Assembly: GCF_900107855.1 (NCBI RefSeq) | Contig: NZ_FNRJ01000001.1 | Location: 248,001-312,000 of the forward strand | DNA from: Marinobacterium iners DSM 11526 | GTDB taxonomy: Bacteria > Pseudomonadota > Gammaproteobacteria > Pseudomonadales > Balneatricaceae | Direction of reading: 5' to 3' | Length of the DNA stretch: 64,000 nucleotides | Part shown: piece by piece, positions 53,776 to 62,512 of the stretch | Layout: every line of letters starts with the position of its first letter | Numbering within the stretch: the stretch's first letter is position 1 | Notes under the pieces: model-generated | Databases searched by the model: none | Told to the model about the DNA's origin: nothing | The model's input: only the letters and a program-made list of their open reading frames with translations | Program-made: the position numbers and the translations under genes

Positions 53776-55854
53776 ATGCCTTCCAACACACTCACGATGA
53801 CGCGTCGCTTTCCTATCAAACCTTTGGCGGCTCTGCTCATGCTAACGCCCTGCATTACGGTAGCTGCCGCCGAAACCACGGTCGATACCCTAGTGATTAC
53901 CGCCCGACATTGGCAGGAAAATGCTCGTCAATTGCCCGCCACGCCAACCCTGCTGACACCCGAGCCTGATGATCATGAACTCTGGAGCAGTCTGGAGTCG
54001 CTGACCGGACGCACCGCAAATGCGCGCCTGGAGGATTCATCGGTACAGAAACGCATCGTATTGCGCGGCATTACTGCTGTTAACACCGGGTTACAGGACC
54101 CTCTGGGGGTCTTTGTCGATGGCGTAGGGTTGCCACTGGGGCTCAACCAGGCTCCAGCACTGTTCAACCTTAACCGTATCGAACTGCTCAAGGGGCCACA
54201 GGGCACTCTGTACGGCCGCAACACGGAAGCGGGAGCGCTACGCCTGATCACTCCAGCCCCGGCCCAACAGCTGGAAACCTGGGCAAGACTGTCACAGCTG
54301 TACCTCGACAATGGCAACGGCGAGCAACGCAGCCGCTTGGCCGCCGGCGTGTCCGGTCCGCTGAATGAGGCGCTGAAAGCAGGACTGGCCATCCGCGCCG
54401 AAGGCGGCGGCACCGGCATTCACAACACTCATGCACTGCACGATGAAGCTGGCGACTTCGAACAGCTGTCACTGTCGGCCAGCGCCGACCTCGATCTGTC
54501 CCAACGAACACGGCTCGCTTTTCGCAGCCGTCTGGACAGGACCAACAACGACATGGAGCGCATGCGCTACGCCAGCGGCCCCCTGCGTACCGATCCCTTC
54601 ACCACCGCATACAACCGTGATGCCTACAACGAGCAGCATACCGGCGTTCACTCCATCAGACTGACACACCAACTGCCGACCGCCGAGCTGACCGCCATCA
54701 CAGGTGTCAGCCATTATGACCGTCACTTCATCATGGATATGGACGCTTCCACCCTTCCAGCCCCAGCATCGGCCCTGGATCAGGACAACCGAATGTGGTC
54801 ACAGGAGATAAGGCTGTCGTCACTGCCCAGCGCAGCGCGCCAGTGGCTGATCGGCCTGTACCTGTTCAATGAAGACAGCGATATCGATTTCAGCACTGGT
54901 ACACCCACCACACTGCGGCACACCAATATCGATCAGGAAGGCGTTGCCCTGTTCGGCCAGGTCGAATTCCCGCTGGGCGAACGCTGGATGTTGACCACGG
55001 GAGCGCGTCTTGAGTACCTAGACCAAAGCGGGAACCAGGACAACATCAGCCTGCTGGGCCAGCGTCGCTATTCCGCCGATCACGGCAACACCGAGTTCCT
55101 GCCCAACCTGGGGCTCAGCTATCACCTGACGGACGGCAGCCTGGCCTACTTCAACCTGTCACGCGGTTACCTGCCCGGCAGCTACAACTACAATCAGGCC
55201 AGTGATGCCGAGAGTTTCACCTATGACGCCGAATACACCGACACCGCCGAACTGGGACTGAAAACAGATCTCTTCAACGGCAGGCTCGAAACGGACATCA
55301 ACCTCTTCTACAGCCGGCTCAGCGACAAGCAGATTGTCGACCTGCAGCCCGGCGGCACCCAATCCGTCTCCAATGCGGCCAAGGCTCGTATCTACGGACT
55401 GGAACTGGCGCTGAAGGCCTCTCTGGGCCAGGGCTGGCAGCTTGACTCGGCCTTCGGCCTGCAGCATGCAGAAGCCACCGACTACACACAGAACGTCCTC
55501 TCCGGCGGACAGCTGGTGCATGCCGACCTGTCCGGCAACGACCTGCCGCTGGCGGCTCCCTACACCTACAGTCTGGGCGTACAGTATAACAAGGGGCACG
55601 GCTGGTTTGGCCAGGCTCGCCTCAACGGCAGCGGCGGCTACTACTTCGACAGCCAGAATCAGATCAAGCAATCGGCCTGGCAGAGCGTCGACATGGAGCT
55701 GGGCTATGCGTTCCGCGACTATCGCCTGTCACTGGCGGCACAGAACCTGTTCGACGAGCAGTACTACACCCGGGCGCTGAATACGCCCAACGGTTTGCTG
55801 GTGGAAGATGCCGCCGCGCGGGAAATCAGTCTCAACCTGTCGGCACGCTGGTAA
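53776..55854 (+). CDS. pdtK: TonB-dependent receptor, PdtK-like
   Basis: A 692-residue receptor. The signal peptide cleaves near VAAA-E and a TonB box DTLVITAR follows directly. The plug has KRIVLRGITAVNTGLQDPLG and IELLKGPQGTLYGRNTEAGA, and the barrel ends SLNLSARW. AGGA lies 8 bases before the ATG at 53776; an earlier in-frame ATG at 53746 has none. It is convergent with the biosynthetic operon and the two share a bidirectional-looking terminator. It probably takes up the metal complex of the thiocarboxylate chelator made by the neighbouring genes. Confidence 0.75.
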   Translation: MPSNTLTMTRRFPIKPLAALLMLTPCITVAAAETTVDTLVITARHWQENARQLPATPTLLTPEPDDHELWSSLESLTGRTANARLEDSSVQKRIVLRGITAVNTGLQDPLGVFVDGVGLPLGLNQAPALFNLNRIELLKGPQGTLYGRNTEAGALRLITPAPAQQLETWARLSQLYLDNGNGEQRSRLAAGVSGPLNEALKAGLAIRAEGGGTGIHNTHALHDEAGDFEQLSLSASADLDLSQRTRLAFRSRLDRTNNDMERMRYASGPLRTDPFTTAYNRDAYNEQHTGVHSIRLTHQLPTAELTAITGVSHYDRHFIMDMDASTLPAPASALDQDNRMWSQEIRLSSLPSAARQWLIGLYLFNEDSDIDFSTGTPTTLRHTNIDQEGVALFGQVEFPLGERWMLTTGARLEYLDQSGNQDNISLLGQRRYSADHGNTEFLPNLGLSYHLTDGSLAYFNLSRGYLPGSYNYNQASDAESFTYDAEYTDTAELGLKTDLFNGRLETDINLFYSRLSDKQIVDLQPGGTQSVSNAAKARIYGLELALKASLGQGWQLDSAFGLQHAEATDYTQNVLSGGQLVHADLSGNDLPLAAPYTYSLGVQYNKGHGWFGQARLNGSGGYYFDSQNQIKQSAWQSVDMELGYAFRDYRLSLAAQNLFDEQYYTRALNTPNGLLVEDAAAREISLNLSARW

Positions 55855-55861
55855 TGACAAA

Positions 55862-55888
55862 AGCCCCGGACGCCGGGCATCCGGGGCT
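55862..55888 (-). terminator. terminator between the convergent receptor and MFS genes
   Basis: Perfect 9-base arms AGCCCCGGA (55862-55870) and TCCGGGGCT (55880-55888) around a 9-base loop. The T-run (TTTTG) lies on the minus-strand side, so it mainly serves the MFS operon, but the hairpin also stops the receptor message just after its stop codon. Confidence 0.8.
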
Positions 55889-55906
55889 GGGGCGCAACCG
55901 ATAGAT

Positions 55907-57100
55907 TCATCCACTGGCAGGGGCCAGTTCCGCCCGGCGCCGTCTGTGCCCTGCAAGCATCACCACGGCGACCAGCGCCAGCAGCAAACACGCCACCAGT
56001 CCCCACAGGGCTATAGTAAAACCCCAGGTCGCCACCAGCGCACCAAAGCCGGGTGGCCCCAACGCAAAACCGGTGAAAAAACCGGCCGACAACCAGCCGG
56101 AAGCTCGCGGAACCTCGCCGAAACCAGGATCATGCAGCAGCATGCTCATGGCAATGGCGTTGGTGGCCACCAGTGTAGCCCCGATGCCCGTAACCGCCGA
56201 CCACAGCGGTAGATGATACGCCTGCGTCGTTAACTGCATGACGCTTAACGCCACACAGGCTCCCACGATCAACACACCCAGCATCAACGACTCGTCAGGC
56301 CAGTTCCGGGCTAGCGGGGTCAGCAATGTCCTTGCCAGCACGCCGATCACGCCGAACAGCATCACCATCAATCCTACCGAGGACGGCGACACTCCCATTT
56401 CCGCGGCAAATACCCCCAGATAGGTCATGAACGAAGACAGGGTCAGCCCGACCCCAAGCTGCACCAGCGCCAGCAGAATCAATTCACGATTCGGTCGTAT
56501 CACGCTAATGGGACGTGAAGGCCGATCACTCTGATCACTCGGAATCATCCTGGCCCCCAGCAGCACCAGCACGATGAGCACCGGCACCCAGAATAGAAAG
56601 GCATCCTGCCAACTAAACCAACCCGCCAGCAACGGCATCAACGCACCCGCCAGCAGAGCGGACAATTGCACCCCAGACTGTTTAAGGCCAACCAGAAAAG
56701 CCTTGCGTTCCGGATCAGCCCAGTGCGCAATGGCCTGGTTGGTTGACGGGTTGGCCAGCGCCTGCGCCAGTCCACATACCAACAACGCCATCAACAGGCC
56801 ATAAAAGCCGGATGTCATTCTAATCAGCCCAAAAGACAGCGCCACCAGGACAAACAGGGCCAACAGGCTGCAACGCACGCCAATGCGGCTCACCAGCGGT
56901 CCAGCCACCAATGACGCGGCGGCGGCCACGCCAAAGGTGGCCGTGGTTAGCCATCCCAGCGCCGCTACTGGCAGCTGCAGAGTCCACATAATCTCGGGAC
57001 CCAGTACCCCCACCGCGTAAAAGACCATCATCGGCATCCCCATGGCGGCCAACAGCAGGGCCGTCAGGGCAGGCTCGGAGACCCTGATTTGATTATGCAT
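55907..57100 (-). CDS. pdtE: MFS transporter, PdtE-like exporter
   Basis: A 397-residue 12-helix major facilitator. The start at 57100 (MHNQIRVSEPALTALLL) overlaps the acyl-CoA dehydrogenase stop by 8 bases; the frame is open 58 codons upstream within that gene, but this is a shadow. It is of the drug/metabolite exporter kind (GLKQSGVQLSALLAGALMPL), unlike the RhtX-type permeases elsewhere in the window. As last gene of the biosynthetic operon, it is likely the exporter of the metallophore. Confidence 0.72.
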   Translation of the reverse strand: MHNQIRVSEPALTALLLAAMGMPMMVFYAVGVLGPEIMWTLQLPVAALGWLTTATFGVAAAASLVAGPLVSRIGVRCSLLALFVLVALSFGLIRMTSGFYGLLMALLVCGLAQALANPSTNQAIAHWADPERKAFLVGLKQSGVQLSALLAGALMPLLAGWFSWQDAFLFWVPVLIVLVLLGARMIPSDQSDRPSRPISVIRPNRELILLALVQLGVGLTLSSFMTYLGVFAAEMGVSPSSVGLMVMLFGVIGVLARTLLTPLARNWPDESLMLGVLIVGACVALSVMQLTTQAYHLPLWSAVTGIGATLVATNAIAMSMLLHDPGFGEVPRASGWLSAGFFTGFALGPPGFGALVATWGFTIALWGLVACLLLALVAVVMLAGHRRRRAELAPASG

Positions 57101-58259
57101 AACGCACCTCTGGAGCGTCGCCAACCGCACTTTCTCGCAGAAGTTCTCGGCCAATACTGCTGACAAGCGCTTCATCGGCACCATCGAGAATATGCGTGGC
57201 CCGCGCCAGCGCATGAATACGCGCCAGCGGCAGGCCATCGCCCAGCCCCTCGGCGCCATGTACCTGAATCGCACTGTCCACCGCCCTGCTCAGGGCATCA
57301 GAGGCGGCCAGCTTGGCCACATTAACCGCGATGCTGTCCGTTTCACCGCGGTCATACCCGGCAGCAGCGGTTTGCAACAGCCCTTCAGCACTGGCGATTG
57401 CACGGTAAACATCATACACGCGCGCCCGTACAAGCTGCTTGTCCGCCAACGGAATGAGGCTCCCGCGCGGGGAATGTATACGCGCGTGCATCAATTCTGA
57501 ACAGCGCCGAGCCAGACCTATCCAGTGCGCCGATCTCAGCATCCGCCCCAGCAACAGACGGGACTGCATCACCTGCCTTCCCTGCCCCTCGCGACCAAGC
57601 AGGTAACTGAACGGAATCCGTACTTGATCGAAGCTGAGCGCGCCTTGCCCCTGCCAGTACCCCAGGATGTTCAAACCACCTTCATAGGTAAAGCCCGGCG
57701 TATCGGCGGGTACCAGCAGCATAGACAGGGAATCCTCAGCCGTCCGCGCCACCACAGTGAAGAACTGCGCCCGCCCGGAGCGACAGATAAACCACTTGCG
57801 TCCGTTCAGACACCAGCCATCAGCGGCCTTGCGTGCATCGAACGCCAGCGTTGCCGGCACCGAACCGCTGCGATCAGGCTCCGACATGGCATAGCCGGCA
57901 ACCGTCAGACCGGCCGCCAAAGGTTTGGCAAAACGCTCATGGATCAGCGGGCTACCGAAGCGGTGCAGCATATGTGCATCCACGGTCAGGTCCGCCCCAA
58001 GGATCGCGGGCGCGAACTCAGATCGTCCCTCTTCAAACGCCACCAGCAGGTAATCGCCAAGGGTGGCAATTTCCCCACCCAGTGCATCAGGAAAGAACAA
58101 GCCTGAAAGCCCCGCCTGTCGTGCTTCCTGCGCCAATTGATCGCTCAGCTGCGAAGCACCATCATGTTCCGCGGCCAGCTCAGCCTCATGCGGAATGATG
58201 CGGGTATCGACAAACTGTCGGATCTGCTCGGCCAATGTCTGGCCAGTAAATGTTGTCAT
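57093..58259 (-). CDS. pdtL: acyl-CoA dehydrogenase-like flavoenzyme, PdtL-like
   Basis: A 388-residue protein of the acyl-CoA dehydrogenase superfamily. The N-terminal helical domain is followed by a beta domain (VAGYAMSEPDRSGS near residue 137 and LNGRKWFICRSGRAQFFTVV) and a C-terminal flavin domain ending with the IQVHGAEGLGDGLPLARIHALARATHI motif. In the pdt pathway such an enzyme is proposed to oxidise the dihydropyridine ring or thioester intermediate. GAGGA lies upstream of the ATG. It is 9 bases after the AMP ligase gene. Confidence 0.75.
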   Translation of the reverse strand: MTTFTGQTLAEQIRQFVDTRIIPHEAELAAEHDGASQLSDQLAQEARQAGLSGLFFPDALGGEIATLGDYLLVAFEEGRSEFAPAILGADLTVDAHMLHRFGSPLIHERFAKPLAAGLTVAGYAMSEPDRSGSVPATLAFDARKAADGWCLNGRKWFICRSGRAQFFTVVARTAEDSLSMLLVPADTPGFTYEGGLNILGYWQGQGALSFDQVRIPFSYLLGREGQGRQVMQSRLLLGRMLRSAHWIGLARRCSELMHARIHSPRGSLIPLADKQLVRARVYDVYRAIASAEGLLQTAAAGYDRGETDSIAVNVAKLAASDALSRAVDSAIQVHGAEGLGDGLPLARIHALARATHILDGADEALVSSIGRELLRESAVGDAPEVRYA

Positions 58260-58268
58260 GACTGATCC

Positions 58269-59918
58269 TCAACCTGCCTTTAATGTGGGTACCGCCAATG
58301 CGGCAACATCTTGCGCCAGCGCACGCTTGTCGACCTTCCCTGCTGGGGTCATCGGCAATTGGCGGCGAAAGTGCAGATACTCCGGCAGCTTGCCGGCATC
58401 CAGTCCGGCCTGCTGTAAAAAGCCCCGGATAGTCGGCAATGAAAAGCGCGTACTGCCTTCTTTCAATGTGACGCACAAACAAAGGCGCTGGCCCATGTCC
58501 TCATCCGGGACCGGAACACAGGCGACCGACACCACGTCAGGGTGCTCGGCCACCAGTCCTTCGACCTGCACCGGGCTGATATTGACCCCGCCGCGTATGA
58601 TGATGTCCTTCTTGCGTCCCTTCAGCACCAGGTAGCCTTTGGCATCGATCATGCCCAGATCGCCCGTTTTGACCCAGCCCTCTGACGTGCGGTAGCGGGC
58701 ATCCAGATCTGGAGCGTTGACATACTGCATCGGGCTCAGGGGGCCACGTGCCAGCACCTCTCCAATTTCGCCCTGCGGCAGTGTTTTCCCCTCATCGTTG
58801 ACAATGCGGATCTCACATACGCCAGGATTGGGCTTGCCAGCAGTTGTCAGGATCGCTTCGATATCATCATCCGGCAGGGTATGGCAGTTGACACCATCGG
58901 CCGAGCCATACAGGTTGATGAAACTACAGCCGAAAGCACCCGTACAGCGCTGAACCGTGGCCCGATCAATCACGGCGCCACCACAGATCAGGGCACGCAG
59001 CCCGCTTCTGTCGATCTGCTGCAGGGCTGGTTCTGCTGCGATACGCTGCATCATGGTCGGCACACCCAGAAGGAAATTAGGCTTATTGCGTTCAATCATC
59101 TGGACTGCCTGGGAAACGCTGAATTTCTGCATGATCACCACGGTGCCGCCCAGCCAGCACAGCACACCGACAGTCGCCGTAGAACCGAAGGCCGAGCCTA
59201 ACGGCACCATATAAAAACCGGTAAACGTCTCGTTCTCGGGTAACAGGCGCTGCAGGAAACGCCCCCGACCGCCAATCAGTGCATTGTGGGAATAGGCCAC
59301 CAGCTTGGGTTCGGACTCAGTACCGGACGACACCAACAGGCGCACCGGCGAGTCGGGACAGACCAACGGTAACTCCGCTTCAGACAGAGGCTCAACGTCC
59401 AGCATCCGGTCCAGCGTCTGCCAGCCCGCACGTGATGCGCCCTGCACGACCAGCAGGCGCAGCGACAGCAGCGATGGCCGCAGCGACTCAATCATCGCGC
59501 ACAGATCCACCTCGTTGTAGGCCTCCGGTGCCACGATGACGCGGGCATTGCAGCGTCGAACCAGCGACTGTATGTCCAGTCGGTCACGCCCGGCCGGAAA
59601 AGGCGCAACAACCGCGCCAAGCGCGGCCGCCGCCAGGTCAATGGCGCAGCAGGCCCAATGGTTGGGTAGCTGACAGGCGATTACATCGCCCGGCACCACG
59701 CCGGCATCACGAAAACCGCGTGCCAGGCGCAGCGCAGACTGATACAGCTCGCGATAGGATATGCTCTCATCCGGACTGATCACCGCAGCCTGGTCGGGAT
59801 GCGCTTCGACCTGTTCTCGAAACAGCTCAAAAGCCGGTTTATTCGGATAAATACCTTCGTCTTTCCACTGTTGACGTACAGCGGGTGGAACCAGATCGAT
59901 AATGCCGGCAGTATTCAT
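58269..59918 (-). CDS. pdtJ: AMP-dependent carboxylate ligase, PdtJ-like
   Basis: A 549-residue adenylate-forming enzyme of the ANL superfamily. The phosphate loop is VSSGTESEPK near residue 195, with INLYGSADG near residue 335, VKTGDLGMIDAKGYLVLKGR near residue 415 and the catalytic Lys of TPAGKVDKRAL near residue 530. It probably activates pyridine-2,6-dicarboxylate carboxyl groups as acyl adenylates for attack by the sulfur carrier thiocarboxylate. The start has GGAGG upstream and overlaps the preceding gene stop by four bases (ATGA). Confidence 0.8.
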   Translation of the reverse strand: MNTAGIIDLVPPAVRQQWKDEGIYPNKPAFELFREQVEAHPDQAAVISPDESISYRELYQSALRLARGFRDAGVVPGDVIACQLPNHWACCAIDLAAAALGAVVAPFPAGRDRLDIQSLVRRCNARVIVAPEAYNEVDLCAMIESLRPSLLSLRLLVVQGASRAGWQTLDRMLDVEPLSEAELPLVCPDSPVRLLVSSGTESEPKLVAYSHNALIGGRGRFLQRLLPENETFTGFYMVPLGSAFGSTATVGVLCWLGGTVVIMQKFSVSQAVQMIERNKPNFLLGVPTMMQRIAAEPALQQIDRSGLRALICGGAVIDRATVQRCTGAFGCSFINLYGSADGVNCHTLPDDDIEAILTTAGKPNPGVCEIRIVNDEGKTLPQGEIGEVLARGPLSPMQYVNAPDLDARYRTSEGWVKTGDLGMIDAKGYLVLKGRKKDIIIRGGVNISPVQVEGLVAEHPDVVSVACVPVPDEDMGQRLCLCVTLKEGSTRFSLPTIRGFLQQAGLDAGKLPEYLHFRRQLPMTPAGKVDKRALAQDVAALAVPTLKAG

Positions 59919-61732
59919 ATGAACCTCCAGGGGGATTGCACAGCCGCATAGTCACGACATATCAGGTAGGGTTGAGTTATCTCGCAGGTACAAAGATCGC
60001 TCAGGTGTTCGATAACGACGGATGCCGGTACACGCTCCGCACGCAGGCGTGTTTCCCAATACTGGGCGGTCCGGGATAACAATCTGTCCTGCAATTGGGG
60101 TAGCAACTCGGCTTTCGAGCAATGCTCTATACCGGCCAAGTTACACAGCGCCCTGTATTCGCAGTCTGTGTTGCATTCGATGGCCAATAGCCCCTGCCCG
60201 GTCGACACTACCGTCTCAAATATGGGGCGAGACTGATAGTTTCGCACCAGCTGCAACAACAGTTCGGCGCCTCCCAACAAGCTGCTTTCGATGCGCACTC
60301 CACGCTGATCCAATGCACGGTACAACAGGCCTGCCGTTGCACCCAACGTGGCCATGGCACCACCGAGCACATCCAACACTGTAAACAGAGAGCCTCCCTT
60401 TTCGCCGGACTGCTCGGCAATCACGGACGCTACTCCCGACCAAGCCTGAACCACAAAATCGGTGCCCGGCAAATCGGTCTTTTCAGTGCCCCAGCCACCA
60501 GCATAGGTGTACACCAGCCCCGGCTGATGAGACGTCATCATGTCAAAATCCAGTCCCAGTGCCCGGTCCTTTCCCGGCGCCCAGTTTTGCAAAAAGACGT
60601 CGGTTTCCGGCAACGACGCAGCGATAGAATCCCGCCCTTCCGTTGTACGTATATCCACTTCCGTGACCTGCTTGCAGGCACTGATCGCATCGAAACGGAC
60701 TGAACAGCCATTAACACAAGGCGGCATCGCCCGTAGCGGGTCGCCGCCAGGGGGCTCCAGGCGCAGTACTTTAGCCCCGGCCAGACTTAACAGGTGACCG
60801 GCCAGCGGGCCCTGAATCCGGCGGCAGGATTCCATTACTCTGATCCCGGCCAAAGGCAGAGTAGCATCCTCACCAGCTTGTCTCAGCGCCGGAGCAATCG
60901 GCCCCTGTTGCACCTGCCACAGCCTTGGTGCCATGGCGCTGGCCTCTGCCTCGCGCCAGTTTTTCAGTGGAATTACCGCTACGCCGGCAGCTTCCGCCAA
61001 AGCTTGGATACGGGCAAAAGGCAGTTGAGCCAACGCCTGCATACAGGCCTCCGGCATGGGTGATTCTGCACGGGCGTAACGCATCAGAAAGCCTCGCCAG
61101 GCACGACCGGCCACCGCGTCGGGCAAATCGACTTGCTCCCAGAACTGCCGCCAGGGCTCCGGCGTTAGGGTTTCCAGTTCAAATCGAACACCATCGGATG
61201 AGACAAAGGGCGGGCGAAATGATGGCGAGGAGGAATCCGGCAGGATTGATTCGGCCTCATCGGCGGCAGTGGCACCCGCCAGATATTGACCGATACTAAT
61301 CAGCCCCGCCCCCAGCATCGATACCCAGACGTCACGGTAAGGTCGTCCCTGTTGGGCGGACACCAGTACCGCCAGTCCGCCCTGCAGCGCCAAAATGGCG
61401 GACAGCGCCGATACATAAGGCAATCCCAGCGCCTGCGCACCGCCGCCCGAGCGCCCATGCACCGACATGATGCCGCACTGGGCCTGCAGCACCGACTCAG
61501 ACGGCGCCATCCCCGGGATACCAGTGGCGGTGACAACCCGCACTTCATTTTGGCCGCAACCCTGTAAACCGAATGCCAGACAGTCCGGCTCGGCCTGTAA
61601 GGTTTCTCCAGGCAACACATTTATACCCAGTGACTTCGCCAGAAGGTTAACCGCCGACACAAAGGGAGCCCAACCATCATGATCGCAGCGGCTATGCCAA
61701 GTGAGCGTTAATGAATCGAGCATTGATCTCAT
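59915..61732 (-). CDS. pdtI: CaiB/BaiF-type CoA-transferase-like protein, PdtI-like
   Basis: A 605-residue protein, longer than the usual 400 of the CaiB/BaiF family. The second half has the recognisable core: GIRVMESCRRIQGPLAGHLL near residue 295, LEPPGGDPLRAMPP, then the catalytic-Asp-like PGTDFVVQAWSGVAS near residue 425. The first 280 residues look like a degenerate partial copy (QGGLAVLVSAQQGRPYRDVW). The start may be the ATG at 61732 (GTGAG 8 bases upstream) or a GTG at 61741 right after the pdtH stop. Overlaps the AMP ligase gene. Its exact reaction in thiocarboxylate synthesis is unproven. Confidence 0.72.
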   Translation of the reverse strand: MRSMLDSLTLTWHSRCDHDGWAPFVSAVNLLAKSLGINVLPGETLQAEPDCLAFGLQGCGQNEVRVVTATGIPGMAPSESVLQAQCGIMSVHGRSGGGAQALGLPYVSALSAILALQGGLAVLVSAQQGRPYRDVWVSMLGAGLISIGQYLAGATAADEAESILPDSSSPSFRPPFVSSDGVRFELETLTPEPWRQFWEQVDLPDAVAGRAWRGFLMRYARAESPMPEACMQALAQLPFARIQALAEAAGVAVIPLKNWREAEASAMAPRLWQVQQGPIAPALRQAGEDATLPLAGIRVMESCRRIQGPLAGHLLSLAGAKVLRLEPPGGDPLRAMPPCVNGCSVRFDAISACKQVTEVDIRTTEGRDSIAASLPETDVFLQNWAPGKDRALGLDFDMMTSHQPGLVYTYAGGWGTEKTDLPGTDFVVQAWSGVASVIAEQSGEKGGSLFTVLDVLGGAMATLGATAGLLYRALDQRGVRIESSLLGGAELLLQLVRNYQSRPIFETVVSTGQGLLAIECNTDCEYRALCNLAGIEHCSKAELLPQLQDRLLSRTAQYWETRLRAERVPASVVIEHLSDLCTCEITQPYLICRDYAAVQSPWRFI

Positions 61733-61741
61733 CACTGGCAC

Positions 61742-62041
61742 TCACTTGTCGCCAACTGTCTTGGCCAATGCACCACCGGCGACCGCCGGCAATACAGTCA
61801 GCCGATCGCCACGGATAACCGGCGTGTCCAGCCCCTGGGAAAAGCGAATGTCTTCATCATTCAGAAAAATATTGATGTAGCGGTGCAACTGCCCACCAGA
61901 CATCAACCGCGCATTGATTCCGGGGTACTGTGCTTCCAGGCTGGCAATCACATCGGTGATGGTTTTGCCTTCCGCGCTGACTTCTTTGTTACCCTGAGTA
62001 AACGGACGCAGAACAGATGGGATCATTACAGTGATAGACAT
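61742..62041 (-). CDS. pdtH: ThiS/MoaD/CysO-like sulfur carrier with C-terminal extension, PdtH-like
   Basis: A 99-residue ubiquitin-fold sulfur carrier very like mycobacterial CysO (IPSVLRPFTQG, HRYINIFLNDEDIRF, GDRLTVLPAVAGG). The Gly-Gly that must be C-terminal for thiocarboxylation is at residues 89-90, but nine more residues (ALAKTVGDK) follow. The adjacent JAMM protease gene suggests that the tail is clipped off, as QbsD does for QbsE in thioquinolobactin synthesis. AAGGAG lies 5 bases before the ATG at 62041; an upstream in-frame ATG at 62092 has no support. It donates the sulfur for the thiocarboxylate groups. Confidence 0.85.
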   Translation of the reverse strand: MSITVMIPSVLRPFTQGNKEVSAEGKTITDVIASLEAQYPGINARLMSGGQLHRYINIFLNDEDIRFSQGLDTPVIRGDRLTVLPAVAGGALAKTVGDK

Positions 62042-62092
62042 GGGTACTCCTTGTATGCCGGGATGCCCGGCGCTGAATAAATGAAACGCCAA

Positions 62093-62497
62093 TCAGACGG
62101 GGACAACCTGCTCTTCCAGCACCGCGCCGTCTGATATGCGGAAACTGCGTACTGGACAGTCGGCCGGCTCCCAGGTGGAAACAATCAGGTAATGCGCATC
62201 GGGATAGAGGGCATGCTCGATATCTTCACGACTGGGCCAGGCAATGCTCGCGGTATGGGAGTGATAGATAACCCGGCACTCCTGGTTGCACTCCTCCAGC
62301 TCGCACCAAACCTTGTATTGCTGACGTGGATCGAAACAGAAAAAGGTTTCGGAAGCCGCCTGATTGCGCATCGGAATCCACCGATCGGCAACCGGGCTGC
62401 CAACATCGGCCGCTACTACGCCACAGGTCTCGATAGGATGGTCCTTGCGTGCCTGCTCAATGATGGCATCCAGCACTGCACTACTGATCTTCAACAT
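62093..62497 (-). CDS. pdtG: JAMM/Mov34 metalloprotease, PdtG-like
   Basis: A 134-residue JAB1/MPN protein with the complete zinc motif: Glu of HPIETCGVV near residue 23, then H-S-H-x7-S-x2-D in HSHTASIAWPSRED near residues 77-90. The size and motif match prokaryotic Mec+/QbsD/PdtG, which trim or cleave sulfur carrier proteins. GAGGA lies upstream of the start. It stands between the activating enzyme and the carrier it presumably processes. Confidence 0.88.
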   Translation of the reverse strand: MLKISSAVLDAIIEQARKDHPIETCGVVAADVGSPVADRWIPMRNQAASETFFCFDPRQQYKVWCELEECNQECRVIYHSHTASIAWPSREDIEHALYPDAHYLIVSTWEPADCPVRSFRISDGAVLEEQVVPV

Positions 62498-62512
62498 GAC
62501 TCTGTCCTCGCA

